Notes under the pieces: generated by a model
The model's input: only the letters and a program-made list of their open reading frames with translations
Databases searched by the model: none
Told to the model about the DNA's origin: nothing
Shown: positions 5,187-6,245 of the stretch, one piece after another
Layout: every line of letters begins with the position of its first letter
Numbering within the stretch: position 1 is the stretch's first letter
Made by a program: the position numbers and the translations under genes
Assembly (NCBI GenBank): GCA_002707655.1
Contig: PANO01000016.1
Coordinates: 5,629 to 11,873, forward strand
Source: Deltaproteobacteria bacterium
GTDB taxonomy: Bacteria; SAR324; NAC60-12
DNA: 6,245 bases
Reading direction: 5' to 3'

Positions 5187-6245
5187 AATCTGTGAGCATG
5201 CTTGCGAATGACAAAGTTAAAAAACGAAACACAGATGATCACGGCGACAACCAACAATGTGTACGCCACTGCCGATGAGCCGGCGAAATCCAGTGATCGC
5301 CAGCGCGTCCACGAATGCATCGTTAAGGTTTCGGTCGCAATGCCGGGACCTCCGTTGGTCATGACATTGGGAATGTCAACCAGCTTGAAGCCCTCGATCC
5401 AGCGAATCAGCACAACCGTGCCTGCCACCGGGGCAATCTGCGGCCAAGTGATGTCTCGAAAAATGAACCACTTTCCTGCTCCGTCCACTTCCGCAGCCTC
5501 AACTTGGTCACGCGACACGGTTTCCAATGCGGCAAGCATCACCACAAACATGAAAGGTATCCACATCCAACCATCAGCGACCATGACCATGAGCCGCGCC
5601 GCCAGCGCATTCGATCCCCAAGCAAATTCACCCAGCCCTGCCCAGTGCCACAGCGGTGTGACTGGCCCTAGCCGCATGTCCGCCAGCATCCGCCACTGGT
5701 ATGCGATGCCAACCGGTGTGATCATCAATGGAACGAAAAAGACGACCCGGAAGAATGCGCGCCCAGCGATGGGCAGCGAACACAAATAGGCCAATCCCAA
5801 TCCGATTAAGAACTGCACCGAGCAACCGAGCAGGACATAAATGAGTGTCATCGGTATCGTGCCAAAATTATTGCCACTGAACAGAGTCGCACCAAATAAC
5901 ACCGCTATTCCAAAAGTAGCACTCGCCGTGATTAGTCTTCCGGCAAACCCTACGAGCCGAAAGTCCTGCTGCGAATATCTGTAGAGCCAGTAAATCATTG
6001 CCACAGCAGTAACAACGATCACCACCCATCCGAAAATACCGATGCCCTCGAACGTTCCAAGCAGGTGATACTGCTCCGACCCTGTAAATAATTTTTTGAA
6101 GTTTTTGAACCCGACCCAGCGAATCTGATATCCCCCCGCTCTGGGTCGAATGCGAGTGAATGTGATCAGGAGCGAGGCAACCAGTGGAAAGATGGAAAAA
6201 ACTAGGATTAGAAAGACGGCGGGAAAAATGAACAACTGTCGTGAG
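5183..6245 (-). CDS. Carbohydrate ABC importer permease (MalF-like), 5' end beyond the window
   Basis: The frame is open to base 6245. The first possible internal start is TTG at 6235, but SRQ precedes it in frame and MalF-like proteins normally carry a short charged N-terminus before the first helix, so the true start is likely outside. Numbering from that TTG gives 350 aa. Features are helix one FIFPAVFLILVFSIFPL (2-18), the core helix TLIYVLLGCSVQFLIGLGLAYL (130-151), RVVFFVPLMITPVGIAYQWRML (163-184), the EAA coupling loop VEAAEVDGAGKW (245-256) with WPQIAP (264-269), the MalF signature TNGGPGIATETL (293-304), and a final helix AVAYTLLVVAVIICVSF (322-338). Between the first helix and the core, about residues 60-122 add two further hydrophobic segments (64-85 and 97-119) not found in compact family members. 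It pairs with the downstream MalG-like subunit. The solute-binding protein gene is probably upstream, out of view. Confidence 0.93.
   Translation of the reverse strand, partial: SRQLFIFPAVFLILVFSIFPLVASLLITFTRIRPRAGGYQIRWVGFKNFKKLFTGSEQYHLLGTFEGIGIFGWVVIVVTAVAMIYWLYRYSQQDFRLVGFAGRLITASATFGIAVLFGATLFSGNNFGTIPMTLIYVLLGCSVQFLIGLGLAYLCSLPIAGRAFFRVVFFVPLMITPVGIAYQWRMLADMRLGPVTPLWHWAGLGEFAWGSNALAARLMVMVADGWMWIPFMFVVMLAALETVSRDQVEAAEVDGAGKWFIFRDITWPQIAPVAGTVVLIRWIEGFKLVDIPNVMTNGGPGIATETLTMHSWTRWRSLDFAGSSAVAYTLLVVAVIICVSFFNFVIRKHAHRL

Overview
The window is a bacterial operon read entirely on the minus strand, so transcription runs from base 6245 down to base 1. It encodes a carbohydrate-type ABC importer followed by catabolic enzymes. 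Mid-range base composition, tight ATGA-type gene overlaps and MalF/MalG/MalK-like components point to a bacterium. I cannot place it more precisely. Two repeat-like palindromic stretches in the one large intergenic gap suggest a genome carrying dispersed short repeats.

Layout in transcription order: (1) a MalF-like permease whose 5' end lies beyond the right edge (to 5183); (2) a MalG-like permease (5186-3957) overlapping it by 4 nt; (3) a MalK/UgpC-type ATPase (3937-2828); (4) a divergent shikimate-dehydrogenase-fold oxidoreductase (2774-1851) after a 53-nt gap; (5) a cupin-type glucose-6-phosphate isomerase family protein (1849-1265) starting one base after the preceding stop; (6) a 302-nt non-coding gap (1264-963) with a long imperfect hairpin and degenerate inverted repeats; (7) a thiamine-diphosphate-dependent E1 alpha subunit (962-1) that runs off the left edge before its stop codon.

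The likely joint function is uptake of a sugar, polyol or related compound, followed by oxidation/reduction, keto/aldo isomerisation and TPP-dependent 2-oxoacid or diketone cleavage. The substrate cannot be named from the sequence. The periplasmic binding protein (expected upstream, past 6245) and an E1 beta subunit (expected downstream, past base 1) are not in the window.

The most notable points are a 23-bp tandem duplication exactly over the permease/ATPase coupling junction, which creates an 8-codon minicistron relaying the ATGA overlap; extra hydrophobic inserts in both permeases (about four predicted helices in the MalG-like one, two in the MalF-like one); and a shikimate-dehydrogenase-like enzyme that keeps the catalytic Lys/Asp pair but has lost most shikimate-binding residues.
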